Below, piece after piece: positions 1 through 6,434 of a DNA stretch of 11,574 nt (the first letter of the stretch is position 1; each line of letters opens with the position of its first letter). This DNA is from Spirochaetales bacterium (GTDB lineage: Bacteria > Spirochaetota > Spirochaetia > ARS1246), in NCBI GenBank assembly GCA_016930115.1, contig JAFGHN010000329.1, positions 1-11,574 on the forward strand, in the 5' to 3' direction. A model generated the notes under the pieces. It saw nothing but the letters and a program-made list of their open reading frames with translations, ran no database searches and was not told the DNA's origin. The translations under genes and the position numbers were made by a program.

Positions 1-47
1 GCGCCTATGACGAGGACGATCTTCTGCTCACGGTTGAGTTCAGGCAT
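1..47 (-). CDS. 5' end of an unidentified gene (partial)
   Basis: Only the first 15 codons lie in the window. They read MPELNREQKIVLIG and then run off the edge. The ATG at 45-47 is the first possible start because an in-frame TAA lies 9 nt upstream of it. No clear Shine-Dalgarno sequence precedes it. The short hydrophobic stretch KIVLIG resembles the first beta strand of a Rossmann or P-loop fold, but this is far too little to name a family. It follows the SPOR gene on the same strand after a 67-nt gap, so it may be the next gene of the operon. Confidence 0.5.
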   Translation of the reverse strand, partial: MPELNREQKIVLVIG

Positions 48-74
48 CTGTGCGAATTAATCACACTTTCGCCG

Positions 75-89
75 CCGTGTAAACCACGG
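75..89 (-). repeat. small perfect hairpin in the gap after the SPOR gene
   Basis: CCGTG-TAAAC-CACGG gives a perfect 5-bp stem with a 5-nt loop, 25 nt downstream of the SPOR stop codon. No run of T follows on the minus strand, so it does not look like a complete intrinsic terminator. It could be a weak 3' processing or pause hairpin, or chance. Confidence 0.3.
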
Positions 90-114
90 GGCTGCGTGAA
101 TAACGAGAGATGAC

Positions 115-909
115 TCAGTTTACCGAACGTGTGGTATACACCTGAGAAACATAGCTCGATTCAAACGATTTGATGTCGGTAATCCAATCAAGAAACTTGT
201 TTGCCTCGGCATTTGTCTCGAAAGGACCGAGGCGTACGCGAAAATAGACTTCGCCGTTCACGTCCCGGGAGACGATGCGGGTGTTCCAGCCTTTTTCCGC
301 CAACGCGGTCTGTGCCTGTTCGGCCCTGGTTTGGCTTTGAAAGGATCCCGCCTGAATCCAGTACTGGGTCACGCGCTCCGAGCGGGGCTCGGGTTTTGCC
401 GCCGGAACGGCGGCCCGCGTAGCCGGCTGCGTAGCTGCCGGCGTGGAGGCGGAGCCGGCGGCGGGTGCGGCGGTGGTCACCGGGGACTGAACAGCAGGCC
501 GTGAAGCGGCGGCGTTTTCACCGGTTGAGGTCGTTACCGCTGCGGCGACGCTCTTCTCCTGCGGAGACGCAAGGATCGAGGTCGCGGGGCTGTCCTTTTC
601 AGGTGTGGTCACGCGTACCGCGGTTTCGGGCTGTTTTCCGGCTTCACCGTAGACAAGCAGCAAGTCTTCCCCGGCGCCCTGGGCTGTTTCAGCGGCTTCC
701 ACACTCAACCCGGGAACCTCTTGATCTTTCCGAACCCAAACGATCGGGTCAAAAACCTTTGAAGAAGTATCCGTACCGGCGACAACCCCTGCGGTTTCGG
801 GTTCGCCTTCGCTCTCCGGCGGCAGAAACCAGATAAACCCGACGACGACCACCACCACTAAAAAGAGGGTAACAGAAAAAATGATCCAAAGTACCTTCTG
901 ATGTTCCAT
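115..909 (-). CDS. membrane-anchored SPOR-domain protein
   Basis: 264-residue protein with a bitopic inner-membrane plan. A short cytoplasmic tail (about 1-7) is followed by one very hydrophobic helix (about 8-29, with six consecutive Val). Then comes a long Ala/Pro/Thr/Ser-rich linker (about 95-175) and a C-terminal SPOR domain from about 182, starting QYWIQAGSF and containing the typical FRVRLGPF strand. SPOR domains are known to bind glycan strands stripped of stem peptides, mainly at division septa, so the protein probably reports or supports peptidoglycan remodelling in the periplasm. The start is 5 nt after the coaE stop, and an AGGA inside the last coaE codons may serve as its ribosome site with long (11 nt) spacing. 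No enzymatic domain is attached. The specific partner (division or flagellar) cannot be told. Confidence 0.85.
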   Translation of the reverse strand: MEHQKVLWIIFSVTLFLVVVVVVGFIWFLPPESEGEPETAGVVAGTDTSSKVFDPIVWVRKDQEVPGLSVEAAETAQGAGEDLLLVYGEAGKQPETAVRVTTPEKDSPATSILASPQEKSVAAAVTTSTGENAAASRPAVQSPVTTAAPAAGSASTPAATQPATRAAVPAAKPEPRSERVTQYWIQAGSFQSQTRAEQAQTALAEKGWNTRIVSRDVNGEVYFRVRLGPFETNAEANKFLDWITDIKSFESSYVSQVYTTRSVN

Positions 910-914
910 CCGGG

Positions 915-1532
915 TTACCGTCCTGTAATTCCAAGCTCCGACAGAAGCGCCTCGAGACGCCTTGCTAGCGCGAATTGAGTTCCGCCGTTGTTCACTATTA
1001 CAGTATCGACATTCACGCCCTTCTCGTTTAGAAATTGCTTCCGTGTACCCGCGTTTTGCCGCTGTTTCCGCTGAATCCGCAGCCTTTTCACCGTTTCGCG
1101 GATACTGAGACCGTCGCGCTTTCGCGCCCGCAAGAATCTAACTGGCAACGGCGCATCAATGATGAGAACCACGTCGCAGAGAAGGTGCAGTCCCATGCGG
1201 TGGAGTATCGCCGCGTTTACCTCGACGTGGGTTGACCCCGCTGCGGCAATCCGTTTCCTCGTTTCTTCGACCATCCAGGGATGCACAATGTCCTCAAGCC
1301 GCTTCAACGCTTCCAGATGCGAGAAAACAACAGATCCGAGCACCCTCCGGTCGATGGCGCCGTCACCGCGGAGAATGCTCACCCCAAAAGCTTCTATGAT
1401 GGGCCCCTTGAGGGCCTGGAGAGCCTCATGGCCGATTTCGTCCTCGTTGATTTCGATTATTCCGTGGCGGGCGAGTATCCGGGCGGCGGCGTCTTTTCCC
1501 GCGCAGTATCCGCCGGTAACGCCAATGACCAT
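915..1532 (-). CDS. coaE: dephospho-CoA kinase with atypical P-loop
   Basis: Predicted cytoplasmic enzyme of 205 residues for the last step of coenzyme A synthesis (ATP phosphorylates the 3'-OH of dephospho-CoA). The start is ATG 1530-1532: the frame is open further upstream, but residues before MVIGVTGG are not CoaE-like, and this ATG lies 4 nt after the stop of the preceding gene. Visible family marks are the P-loop GGYCAGKD (7-14), NED about 20 residues later (the catalytic Asp region), the VHPWM motif, a basic lid segment rich in Arg/Lys and Gln, and the late VIVNNGG strand. Odd point: residue 14, normally Ser or Thr after the P-loop Lys, is Asp. There is no good Shine-Dalgarno, so translation is probably coupled to the gene before it. 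The family assignment is firm, and activity is likely but untested. Confidence 0.9.
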   Translation of the reverse strand: MVIGVTGGYCAGKDAAARILARHGIIEINEDEIGHEALQALKGPIIEAFGVSILRGDGAIDRRVLGSVVFSHLEALKRLEDIVHPWMVEETRKRIAAAGSTHVEVNAAILHRMGLHLLCDVVLIIDAPLPVRFLRARKRDGLSIRETVKRLRIQRKQRQNAGTRKQFLNEKGVNVDTVIVNNGGTQFALARRLEALLSELGITGR

Positions 1533-1536
1533 TATG

Positions 1537-2004
1537 TCAGGCGGTGGTATCGATGAAGGAAGGCGCAGGTTCCGACGGCACAATACCCGCAAGTCTGCGG
1601 AACGATCGTATGCCTTTCACCTTTTGACGAACAGCCGCCATGTTTTTCGACAGGAGCTCCTGGTTGTGTTTGTTTCTTGAGAGGACTTCTTCTCTTATGC
1701 GTTCGAGAGATTCTTTTATCGCCGGGACTTCGGGTTCCGCCTCTTTCAGGGGGTAGGCCATTCGGTACATATCTTCAAGAGGATCGATAACCTTTTTCAA
1801 GGCATATATCTCTTTCACTATGGTTCTTTCAAGCTCAACGTGGGCTTCGAGCTTGTTGAGGTCCCCATCGACAATGTCCGTCTTCTGATGCTCGAGGACA
1901 TCGAGATAAGAGCTGAACTTTTCGCGTTGTGCAACAAGCAATTTCTTCAGCCGCGTGAGAATCGCCACCCTTTGTTTCACTTCATTGCTGTCCAGTGACC
2001 TCAT
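1537..2004 (-). CDS. flgN: FlgN-like flagellar export chaperone
   Basis: 155 residues, almost entirely helical and highly charged, with no membrane segment. Heptad-like spacing through about residues 8-60 (LKKLLVAQREKFSSYL and following) and again around 95-135 suggests two long helices that fold back on each other. The first part, with repeated Leu and Glu and a DPLEDMYR segment near residue 77, resembles FlgN/FlgN-like chaperones, which hold the hook-junction proteins FlgK and FlgL before export. The start is supported by GGAGGA 6 nt upstream of the ATG. It lies 14 nt after fliS and 4 nt before coaE. The assignment rests on overall character and on the fliS neighbour rather than on a diagnostic motif. 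A generic coiled-coil flagellar protein is the alternative. Confidence 0.65.
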   Translation of the reverse strand: MRSLDSNEVKQRVAILTRLKKLLVAQREKFSSYLDVLEHQKTDIVDGDLNKLEAHVELERTIVKEIYALKKVIDPLEDMYRMAYPLKEAEPEVPAIKESLERIREEVLSRNKHNQELLSKNMAAVRQKVKGIRSFRRLAGIVPSEPAPSFIDTTA

Positions 2005-2018
2005 GCTGTTCCTCCAGG

Positions 2019-2450
2019 TTAGCCGGCGATATTCACACCCGTTTTACCGGGTTCGGAATCAGGCGGCGGATTCTTGCCTGAAATCTGCGCCCAGGCCGAT
2101 CTAAGCTCCAGAAGCATGGTTTTGACTTCTTTCAGCGGCCCGGCATCTTTCTTTATATTCGCATCCACCAATTGCTGGTTGAAAAACATATACAGGCTAA
2201 AGAGGCTTTGCGCGATATCGCCCCCACGCTCGAAATCGAGGGAAGCCATGAGTTCGGTAATGAGCTCCTGCGCTTTGATAAGAGCGCCGTTTACTCGATC
2301 CACGGCTTCGGTCTTGCCATCCATACCGCTGATCGCATTATCGACCTGACGGATGGCTTCATCGTACAGCATAACGATGAGCTTGCCTTGGCTTGCAGTT
2401 CTTATTTGCGTGTCTTTGTACGCTCTATAGGGATTCACATTGCTCGCCAT
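2019..2450 (-). CDS. fliS: flagellin export chaperone FliS
   Basis: 143 residues, slightly longer than the usual FliS because of a polar Pro/Gly-rich tail after about 127. The diagnostic N-terminus is present: NPYRAY at 6-11, then a TASQGKLIVMLYDEA segment at 18-32, followed by three more amphipathic helices including ELMASLDFERGGDIA. FliS binds the C-terminal disordered region of flagellin in the cytoplasm and stops it polymerising before secretion. No in-frame alternative start lies close by, and the conserved NPY fixes the N-terminus. No convincing Shine-Dalgarno sequence precedes the ATG, and a sigma28-like promoter would place the transcript start almost on the ATG. It heads the fliS-flgN-coaE-SPOR run, with very small gaps after it. 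Confidence 0.92.
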   Translation of the reverse strand: MASNVNPYRAYKDTQIRTASQGKLIVMLYDEAIRQVDNAISGMDGKTEAVDRVNGALIKAQELITELMASLDFERGGDIAQSLFSLYMFFNQQLVDANIKKDAGPLKEVKTMLLELRSAWAQISGKNPPPDSEPGKTGVNIAG

Positions 2451-2458
2451 TGTCTATT

Positions 2459-2485
2459 TTATCGACCTGCCTTTTTCAGATATTA
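2459..2485 (-). promoter_or_regulatory. possible sigma28 (FliA)-type promoter of fliS
   Basis: On the minus strand TAAT, 15 nt and GTCGATAA precede fliS. The known FliA consensus is TAAA-N15-GCCGATAA, so the match is 3 of 4 and 7 of 8 with exact spacing. It sits in the 43-nt gap between the stop of the propeller gene and the fliS ATG. Expected transcription start is about 2452, only 1-3 nt before the ATG, which would make the mRNA nearly leaderless. That is unusual but consistent with the missing Shine-Dalgarno. Confidence 0.4.
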
Positions 2486-2493
2486 AGGTCAAA

Positions 2494-4770
2494 TTATCGC
2501 GCATGATCAATCAGATGGGTTACCGGGACGATCGTGTAGCCTGAACTGATAAGCCCGTTGATAAGCACATCCATCCGCTGGAAGAGATAGTCTTCACGGC
2601 CCGGTTCGGTTTTACCGACACGGACCGGTATTATGGACCCGGGTTTCTTCAGTTTCAAGATCCTCTCAACGAGCGCCGTTGACGGCAGGTAGTACGCACT
2701 CAGCGTAGGATCCGAGCTCGAAACCCAGTCCAACGGGTCGACGTCCCGTCCGATATAGGTGTAATTCATCTCCCTCGATGCGCTGATAATATCGGTATTT
2801 GCAAAGTAATAAGGGGCATGCCAGATAAGCGATAGTTCTTTGCCGGTAATGCTGAAGTAATCGTCTTCGTTGCGGGCAAGCCCCTGCTTGATGAAATCCT
2901 TGTCAATCTTGAAGCTCGCGTCGGTCATATTGAAATAAGAGAAGAACAGAGAGCCGACTTCATGACCGGATTCGGCGATTTCCTTGACGGCGTCCGGATG
3001 TCGTCTCATGAACTCGCCGTTTATGAAGAATGTGCAGCTGACATTATATTCCGCCAAGGTGTTGAGTATTGTCGTAAGTCCCTCAACGGTATCGATGGCG
3101 TTGAAGACAAGGGCAACTTCGCGCCGGCGGATACGCGAACCATGGTTGAAATTGACCATATCGACCGGTTCGTCTTCTTTGGGAAAAGCCTCGTAGGACT
3201 GTTTTGGGTACCTGAACAACGGTTCGGTGCCAAATCCCACAGCCTTGCGGACCATCACCATATTACGATAGCTCCGGCTCGATGACAGCTCCAGGTATAC
3301 CCGGTAGGTGGAGGAGGCCACTTTCGCAGCCGTTGTCTCGTAGTTTCCAATCGGTGTGATTCCCTCCCCCTGCATGTACGAAAACGCCGTATCCAACACC
3401 TTGACGCGTATTTCATTCTGCGAATCAGGCGCGAACCCGAATTCGTCCGCCTGCGAAAGACAGATTATTTCGGTTTCGCCGGTATCCGTGTGCAACAGTT
3501 GCGTGTAATACTGACCGGCGACAATCAGCGATGTGTTGTCCCGCCAGAGAGCGTGCAACGGCGACGGATGCTTGAAAGAACGCTGGTTCTGCCAATCGGC
3601 GTATGAGCGCAAGACGACCTCATCGTTTTTCACCACCGCTACCGTGCTGTGATCCGGGCTCAAGGCAAGATCGACAATCCCCTCTTCGTCGCTCTTTTTA
3701 AACACGTATTCACCGGTGCCCGTCGATAAGTCCAGTGCAAAGATGCCGGTGGTCCGTTTGCCGTGCTCGATGCTTCCCGAGAGAATTCTGATGGTGTCAC
3801 GGTTGGACCAGAGCACTTTTTTGATCTGGGTATTCCGGGGCAGAAACAGGTACGGCAGCGACTGTACCAATCCCGTGGAGACAAAATCATCGGATTGTAA
3901 AAAAAAGAGGAAAATATTGCGCCCGCTTTTTCCAAGCAGGATCTTGGAGCCGTCAGGCGAAATCCAGAAGTCATCGAAATTCGGATCAAAGTCAAAAGGG
4001 ATTTTACCGGCAACTTCGCCGATATTCAGGAGTTTTGAATAGAGAGTCCTTGTAAACAGCTCTTCGCTCCTGATCCGGTACACCAGCGATCCTGAGACGT
4101 AGTAGAGATTTCCGTCGGCCCCCCACTGGACGTTTGCCACATCACCTTTGCCGATGGACCTGAACTCTTCATTTATAACCCGGTCTTTCTCGAGCTGTTC
4201 CAGGGAAAAGTAGAAGAGCTTTCCGTCCTTTGCGTAGATAAAAAAACCGGAACCGGGGGACCAGACGGCGGGACCGGTCGATACGCGGTATTCAAGGCCG
4301 CCTGTAATTTTGACCTCGTTGCCCGTATCGGTGTTGTACAATAAGAGATCAGCAAGCCCTTCACCTGTATTCGATAGTATCAGAAGGTATTTTCCGTCAG
4401 GTGAAGACGAAGGCGCATTGATCTTTCCCGTCTGGATCTCGCCACCGTTCACAAACGAAGGGAATCTTTCCACCGCGGAGAAATGCTTGAGCTCGTCATC
4501 CGATCGAAAAACGCCGAACCGGTTGATGATCTGCACAAAAGACGAGCGGCCGGCGAGCATGACCACCTCGGGAAAGAACGAAAGCTGCTCGAGCCCGGCG
4601 GATTCAACATCGGCAAGGAAAAGGGTGTCATAATTCCCGTTGACCGGCGCGTCGGTGGTCGCTTTGAAGAGCAGTTTATTGCTTTCCGAAATGTTGAGCC
4701 CGGAGAAGCTCACCTCGGCGAAAGTACTCACGGTGCAGAGGACGAGTATGATCTGAATAATACGTTTCAT
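2494..4770 (-). CDS. exported TolB-like beta-propeller fused to a degenerate NodB-fold (polysaccharide deacetylase-like) domain
   Basis: 758 residues. The start is ATG 4768-4770: it has AGAGGA 6 nt upstream and begins a signal peptide (MKRIIQIILVLC, likely cleaved after STFA at about 18). A longer in-frame reading from 4833 would spoil that signal. About 40-500 is a beta-propeller-like region with TolB/PD40-type blades, for example SSPDGKYLLI, AVWSPGSGFF and ISPDGSKILL. About 550-750 aligns by eye with the NodB/CE4 fold, but the metal and catalytic residues are gone. The usual TFDDGP is VFNAIDT (555-561). The HxxxH site after GHEVG is L608/Y612. The RxPY Arg is H651, and the late LLHD is PVRV (715-718). 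DVDPLDW (676-682) is kept. A periplasmic or surface carbohydrate-binding role is an inference. It lies between phoH and fliS. Confidence 0.85.
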   Translation of the reverse strand: MKRIIQIILVLCTVSTFAEVSFSGLNISESNKLLFKATTDAPVNGNYDTLFLADVESAGLEQLSFFPEVVMLAGRSSFVQIINRFGVFRSDDELKHFSAVERFPSFVNGGEIQTGKINAPSSSPDGKYLLILSNTGEGLADLLLYNTDTGNEVKITGGLEYRVSTGPAVWSPGSGFFIYAKDGKLFYFSLEQLEKDRVINEEFRSIGKGDVANVQWGADGNLYYVSGSLVYRIRSEELFTRTLYSKLLNIGEVAGKIPFDFDPNFDDFWISPDGSKILLGKSGRNIFLFFLQSDDFVSTGLVQSLPYLFLPRNTQIKKVLWSNRDTIRILSGSIEHGKRTTGIFALDLSTGTGEYVFKKSDEEGIVDLALSPDHSTVAVVKNDEVVLRSYADWQNQRSFKHPSPLHALWRDNTSLIVAGQYYTQLLHTDTGETEIICLSQADEFGFAPDSQNEIRVKVLDTAFSYMQGEGITPIGNYETTAAKVASSTYRVYLELSSSRSYRNMVMVRKAVGFGTEPLFRYPKQSYEAFPKEDEPVDMVNFNHGSRIRRREVALVFNAIDTVEGLTTILNTLAEYNVSCTFFINGEFMRRHPDAVKEIAESGHEVGSLFFSYFNMTDASFKIDKDFIKQGLARNEDDYFSITGKELSLIWHAPYYFANTDIISASREMNYTYIGRDVDPLDWVSSSDPTLSAYYLPSTALVERILKLKKPGSIIPVRVGKTEPGREDYLFQRMDVLINGLISSGYTIVPVTHLIDHAR

Positions 4771-4775
4771 GGCAT

Positions 4776-4781
4776 TCCTCT
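4776..4781 (-). promoter_or_regulatory. ribosome binding site fixing the start of the propeller/NodB-like gene
   Basis: AGAGGA on the minus strand lies 6 nt (from GAGG) before the ATG at 4770. The next codons encode a good signal peptide, so this start is preferred over the upstream in-frame ATG at 4833, which overlaps the end of phoH. Confidence 0.75.
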
Positions 4782-4842
4782 TTGTATTTTCGGCAACGAG
4801 AAGGCAGATGTTCAGCAAAAAGATCCTGCCCATTTGTCCATG

Positions 4843-6144
4843 TCACAGAAGCTCCGCGGCGAGCTCGGCGAGACGGCTTCTTTCGGATTTCTCGAGGGTT
4901 ACATGGCCGAAAACATCGATATTCTTGAAAGTCTCGACCAGGTAGGTAAGACCGTTTGAGTTGGAATCGAGGTAGGGGCTGTCAATTTGATACGGATCAC
5001 CTGTGAGCACAACTTTCGTGTCTTCCCCTGCCCGTGAAACGATGGTTTTGATCTCGTGGGGTGACAGGTTTTGTGCCTCGTCGATGATAATGTACTGGTT
5101 GGGCAACGACCGGCCTCGTATATAGGTAAGGGCTTCGATCTCTATAAGATTGTTGCTCAGCAACGCGTCCACGGTTTTGAGCTTTTCCTTTTTGTAGACG
5201 GACAGGATGAGCTCGAGGTTATCAAAGAGCGGCTGCATCCAGTGGGAAAGCTTCTCTTCCTTTGCTCCGGGGAGATAGCCGATATCCTTGCCGAAGGGAA
5301 CCACCGGCCGCGTAACGAGCATCCGGGCGTATTTCTTGTCTTCGACCACCTTGGTCAACCCGGCCGCTATTGCGAGCAGGGTTTTACCGGTACCCGCCTT
5401 TCCCACCAGCGTAACGAGAGAAATCGAGTCGTCGAGGAGAAGATCAAGAGCGATCCGCTGCTGGATATTGAGCGGCAGGATACCGCTCACGGGATCAATT
5501 TCGCTCGATTTGTGCCTGAGGGTACCGGATGGCTTATCGTAGCGCGCAAGGACCGATTCCTGGGTGCCCGACACACTCAGTTCCACGTATTCATTCGGAT
5601 TCAATTCATCCTTCCAGGGGATGGAGCCTGAGCCGACCAGCTGCTGGGCGGTTTCCGCCGAGGCGTTGGCAAGGCGCCGGCCTGAATACAGATCGTTGAT
5701 ATTCACGTTTTGTTTTTCATAATCCACCGCTTTGAGCCCAAGCGCCGCGGCCTTTACGCGGGCGTTGATGTCCTTCGACACAAAAAATACCTGTTTTCCT
5801 TCCTGCTGAAGCGCAAGCGCCGTCAGCAGGATCCGGTTGTCCGACTCATCGAGGCGCAGATCCTGAGGTACCGATTCGGGTCTGCTCGAAGCAATTCGCA
5901 AAACCGAACCGTTTTCCATCTTCACACCCTCGATAATGGAACCCTTTACCACAATGACATCGAGGAACCGGATTGCATGCCTGGCGTTCCTCCCGCGCTC
6001 GTCACTGTAAGTCTTGAGCTTGTCGAGTTCCTCGAGCACCCATAATGGAATAACGATTTCGCTGTTCCTGAAAGAAAGTATTGCGTCCGGTTTGTGGATA
6101 AAGACATTTGTATCGATTACGAAAGTCTTGATGGCAGGCTGCAT
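4843..6144 (-). CDS. phoH: PIN domain - PhoH-family ATPase (PhoH2 type)
   Basis: 433 residues, cytoplasmic. A PIN nuclease-like domain (about 5-140) has its acidic residues in the expected order: IDTNVF with D11, VLEELD, LDESDNRIL and SKDIN. After a linker, the PhoH ATPase domain (about 225-430) has Walker A GKAGTGKT (248-255), TRPVVPFGKDIGYLPG, Walker B IIIDEAQN (D355, E356) and TGDPYQID. All key residues look intact. PIN-PhoH proteins of the PhoH2 type have been described as RNA helicase/RNases, so an RNA turnover role is likely; the substrate is unknown. The start has AGAGGG about 7 nt upstream and a strong promoter right before it, giving a leader of only about a dozen nucleotides. It is probably the first gene of the minus-strand operon. 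Confidence 0.93.
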   Translation of the reverse strand: MQPAIKTFVIDTNVFIHKPDAILSFRNSEIVIPLWVLEELDKLKTYSDERGRNARHAIRFLDVIVVKGSIIEGVKMENGSVLRIASSRPESVPQDLRLDESDNRILLTALALQQEGKQVFFVSKDINARVKAAALGLKAVDYEKQNVNINDLYSGRRLANASAETAQQLVGSGSIPWKDELNPNEYVELSVSGTQESVLARYDKPSGTLRHKSSEIDPVSGILPLNIQQRIALDLLLDDSISLVTLVGKAGTGKTLLAIAAGLTKVVEDKKYARMLVTRPVVPFGKDIGYLPGAKEEKLSHWMQPLFDNLELILSVYKKEKLKTVDALLSNNLIEIEALTYIRGRSLPNQYIIIDEAQNLSPHEIKTIVSRAGEDTKVVLTGDPYQIDSPYLDSNSNGLTYLVETFKNIDVFGHVTLEKSERSRLAELAAELL

Positions 6145-6163
6145 GGTCTTCCCTCTTTTTATC

Positions 6164-6192
6164 AGTATACCCTACCGCCGGCGCTTCATCAA
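6164..6192 (-). promoter_or_regulatory. sigma70-type promoter of phoH
   Basis: On the minus strand, -35 TTGATG (6187-6192), a 17-nt spacer and -10 TATACT (6164-6169). The predicted transcript starts near 6157, just ahead of the phoH ribosome site at 6151-6156. Spacing is optimal and each box differs from consensus at one or two positions. Confidence 0.7.
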
Positions 6193-6194
6193 AG

Positions 6195-6213
6195 CGGAGT
6201 ATTGTACACTCCG
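6195..6213. promoter_or_regulatory. 19-bp dyad between divergent promoters, possible operator
   Basis: CGGAGT-ATTGTAC-ACTCCG has perfect 6-bp arms around a 7-nt centre that itself holds TGTACA. AAGCG to the left and CGCTT to the right add an outer imperfect repeat (6192-6220). It lies between the two -35 boxes and outside both predicted transcripts, so it would act as a DNA site rather than an RNA hairpin. The regulator is unknown. Confidence 0.5.
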
Positions 6214-6226
6214 TTCGCTTGATTTG

Positions 6227-6255
6227 TTGACACAGTCTACCGGCGACACTATAGT
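6227..6255 (+). promoter_or_regulatory. sigma70-type promoter of the EIIA-PII / rlmKL operon
   Basis: Perfect -35 TTGACA (6227-6232), a 17-nt spacer and -10 TATAGT (6250-6255), which is one base from TATAAT. Predicted start is near 6262, leaving a leader of about 173 nt before the ATG at 6435. Confidence 0.75.
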
Positions 6256-6261
6256 TCAACC

Positions 6262-6434
6262 AGGGATATGGGCCGGAGTCGCGGTCCACCTGAAACGTGC
6301 CGAAAGAGCCGTCCTGAAAATGGTGCAATGAAACCTGCCTTTTCTTCATCCTAAGCGTACATGGTCTCATCATACACATCGGACTTGAGTCCACACTTGA
6401 TGGATTGTTCCGTCGCAACGAGGAGGGATATATC
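6262..6434 (+). other. 5' leader of the EIIA-PII gene
   Basis: About 173 nt between the predicted transcription start and the ATG. I recognise no riboswitch class in it. It holds a short palindrome GGACT-TG-AGTCC (6381-6392) and, just before the start codon, the ribosome site GAGGAGGG (6420-6427), 7 nt from the ATG. A 28-codon open frame (6268-6354) is present but has no convincing support. The length leaves room for post-transcriptional control, but the sequence does not show what kind. Confidence 0.45.

Noticed and set aside
841..890. Val-rich tract in the SPOR protein (GACGACGACCACCACCAC-like repeat)
   Set aside because: It encodes part of the membrane helix; the repeat comes from consecutive Val codons and is not a separate element.
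1159..1680. 173-codon plus-strand open frame opposite coaE
   Set aside because: It is a mirror of coaE and of the end of the FlgN-like gene, with no ribosome site or domain.
4787..4814. TGAA-N16-GCCGAAAA before the propeller gene, resembling a FliA promoter
   Set aside because: The -10 is 7 of 8 but the -35 is poor and the spacing is one nt too long; it also overlaps the end of the PhoH region, so I do not call it.
4771..4833. Upstream in-frame ATG at 4833 giving 21 extra residues on the propeller protein
   Set aside because: It overlaps the end of phoH and hides the signal peptide; the ATG at 4770 has a strong ribosome site.
5071..5631. 186-codon plus-strand open frame opposite the PhoH ATPase domain
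   Set aside because: It is antisense to a conserved ATPase with intact Walker motifs, and the product shows no family features.
6268..6354. 28-codon leader open frame in the EIIA-PII 5' region
   Set aside because: The ribosome site is too close (AGGG about 2 nt from the ATG), composition is ordinary and there is no run of regulatory codons; chance is the simpler explanation.
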